A stretch of 64,000 nt of DNA, from positions 62,001 through 126,000 of the forward strand of contig NZ_KZ848476.1 in assembly GCF_003327285.1 (NCBI RefSeq), in the 5' to 3' direction. Position 1 is the stretch's first letter; each line of letters begins with the position of its first letter. This DNA is from Microbacterium sorbitolivorans. Lineage in GTDB: Bacteria; Actinomycetota; Actinomycetes; Actinomycetales; Microbacteriaceae. The translations under genes and the position numbers were made by a program. The notes under the pieces were generated by a model. The model had not been told where the DNA came from, searched no databases, and worked only from the letters and a program-made list of their open reading frames with translations. Below, piece after piece: positions 63,495 to 64,000 of this stretch.

Positions 63495-64000
63495 GTGTCG
63501 AGTCAGGTGACGGGTGTCGGTACATCGAATGAGGGAGACTTCGGGGCCAATCAGTGGCTTGTCGACGAGCTCTATCAGCAGTACAAGGTCGATAAGAACA
63601 CCGTCGACAAGGAATGGTGGCCTGTAATGGAGCAGTACGCCGCGTCCCAGGGATCCGCCCCCGCGGCACCTGCGAGCACGGCACCTGCAGCCCCGGCGCA
63701 GCCGGCCGCGAAGCCCGCGCAGTCGCAGCCCGTCGCGAAGCCCGCGCAGTCGCAGCCCGTCGCGAAGACGACGGCGAAGCCCGCCGCCGCCGCGCCGATT
63801 CCCGCGCAGCCGGTCGCGAAAAAGGCCGACGAGTCGGCCGACGCCGCGGAAGACAAGGTCACCGTCCTTAAGGGCATGACCAAGACGCTCGCGAAGAATA
63901 TGGACCAGTCGCTGACGGTCCCGACCGCGACCAGCGTCCGCACGATCCCGGCGAAGCTGATGATCGACAACCGCATCGTCATCAACAACCACATGGCGCG
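63495..64000 (+). CDS. kgd: multifunctional 2-oxoglutarate decarboxylase/dehydrogenase (Kgd), N-terminal part
   Basis: Cut by the window end; 168 residues are visible. FGANQWLVDELYQQYKVDKN with the WWPVM motif is the E1 lipoyl-domain-binding start; a Pro/Ala/Lys linker follows; then KGMTKTLAKNMDQSLTVPTA opens the acyltransferase (E2-like) domain fused in actinobacterial Kgd. The GTG at 63495 is chosen since SSQVTGVGTS is the usual beginning; an ATG at 63474 is also in frame. The 232-base gap before it holds a possible -10 TAGGCT near 63413. Confidence 0.93.
   Translation, partial: MSSQVTGVGTSNEGDFGANQWLVDELYQQYKVDKNTVDKEWWPVMEQYAASQGSAPAAPASTAPAAPAQPAAKPAQSQPVAKPAQSQPVAKTTAKPAAAAPIPAQPVAKKADESADAAEDKVTVLKGMTKTLAKNMDQSLTVPTATSVRTIPAKLMIDNRIVINNHMA
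63708..63767 (+). repeat. 27-base tandem repeat in the kgd linker
   Basis: Two full units (63708-63734 and 63735-63761) of GCGAAGCCCGCGCAGTCGCA-GCCCGTC, plus a partial third, encode AKPAQSQPV twice. An in-frame expansion in a flexible linker, probably variable between strains. Confidence 0.85.

Noticed and set aside
63708..63767. A CRISPR-like repeat
   Set aside because: In-frame tandem repeat without spacers within the kgd coding sequence; no CRISPR array seen anywhere in the window.

Overview
The window is 64 kb of high-GC actinobacterial chromosome. Several families are typical of Actinobacteria: a solitary GroEL under CIRCE elements, Lsr2, a WXG100 protein, a SigH/RsrA-type redox sigma/anti-sigma pair, a Kgd-type 2-oxoglutarate enzyme, DUF3263, DUF3027 next to a cold-shock protein, and a DUF222/HNH nuclease. 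The helicase-like protein with an MTES_1575-type nuclease tail, together with the general gene content, points to Micrococcales and most likely Microbacteriaceae. The genus cannot be named from sequence alone.

Layout. 1-5227: ABC importer (permease, lipoprotein receptor, ATPase) with a HAD phosphatase, an inositol-monophosphatase-like enzyme and a LacI regulator, all overlapping or tightly spaced. 5315-13263: secreted DUF5648 protein, msrB, DUF2332, DUF3263, LytR_C protein, groEL, WXG100 protein and a two-component system. 13327-20082: a second importer locus with a divergent LacI regulator and two matching operators, ending in a glycerophosphodiesterase-inositol phosphatase fusion. 20058-28614: XPB helicase and partner, cold-shock/DUF3027 pair, serC, a DtxR-type iron regulator, an M23 peptidase, HNH protein and lsr2. 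28672-39856: tRNA-Arg, a 3-methyladenine glycosylase without its zinc ligands, a large degenerate helicase/nuclease, mscL-fmdB-MTHFS, galU, an acetyltransferase whose start codon lies in a hairpin, poxB and tRNA-Ala. 39887-42113: a flavin monooxygenase and an SDR under a TPP riboswitch.

42.2-47.7 kb is an accessory island. It is bounded by an IS3-family element with a broken orfB and by a decayed second IS3 relative. It holds a TetR/DUF998 pair, a HAD hydrolase, a DUF402 protein and a nucleotidyltransferase, and its base composition differs from its surroundings. 47.7-52.6 kb is a zinc uptake system (aztABCD plus an extra AztD-like lipoprotein) around a Zur-like operator. The rest holds a J-domain/NERD-like protein, an orphan sugar-type binding protein, TetR, bcp, a DUF222-HNH protein, rsgA-aroA, the redox sigma pair, two CNNM/CorC membrane proteins and the start of kgd.

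Three things stand out. First, the palindrome GGATCC occurs about 130 times, several-fold above expectation, in all reading frames; it is nearly absent from the IS-bounded island and from highly expressed genes. Second, two ABC-importer loci are each coupled to an inositol-phosphatase-family enzyme and a LacI regulator, one of them with a diesterase-phosphatase fusion, which suggests scavenging of glycerophosphodiesters or related phosphoesters. Third, a TPP riboswitch controls an oxidoreductase pair that is not among the usual thiamine genes.
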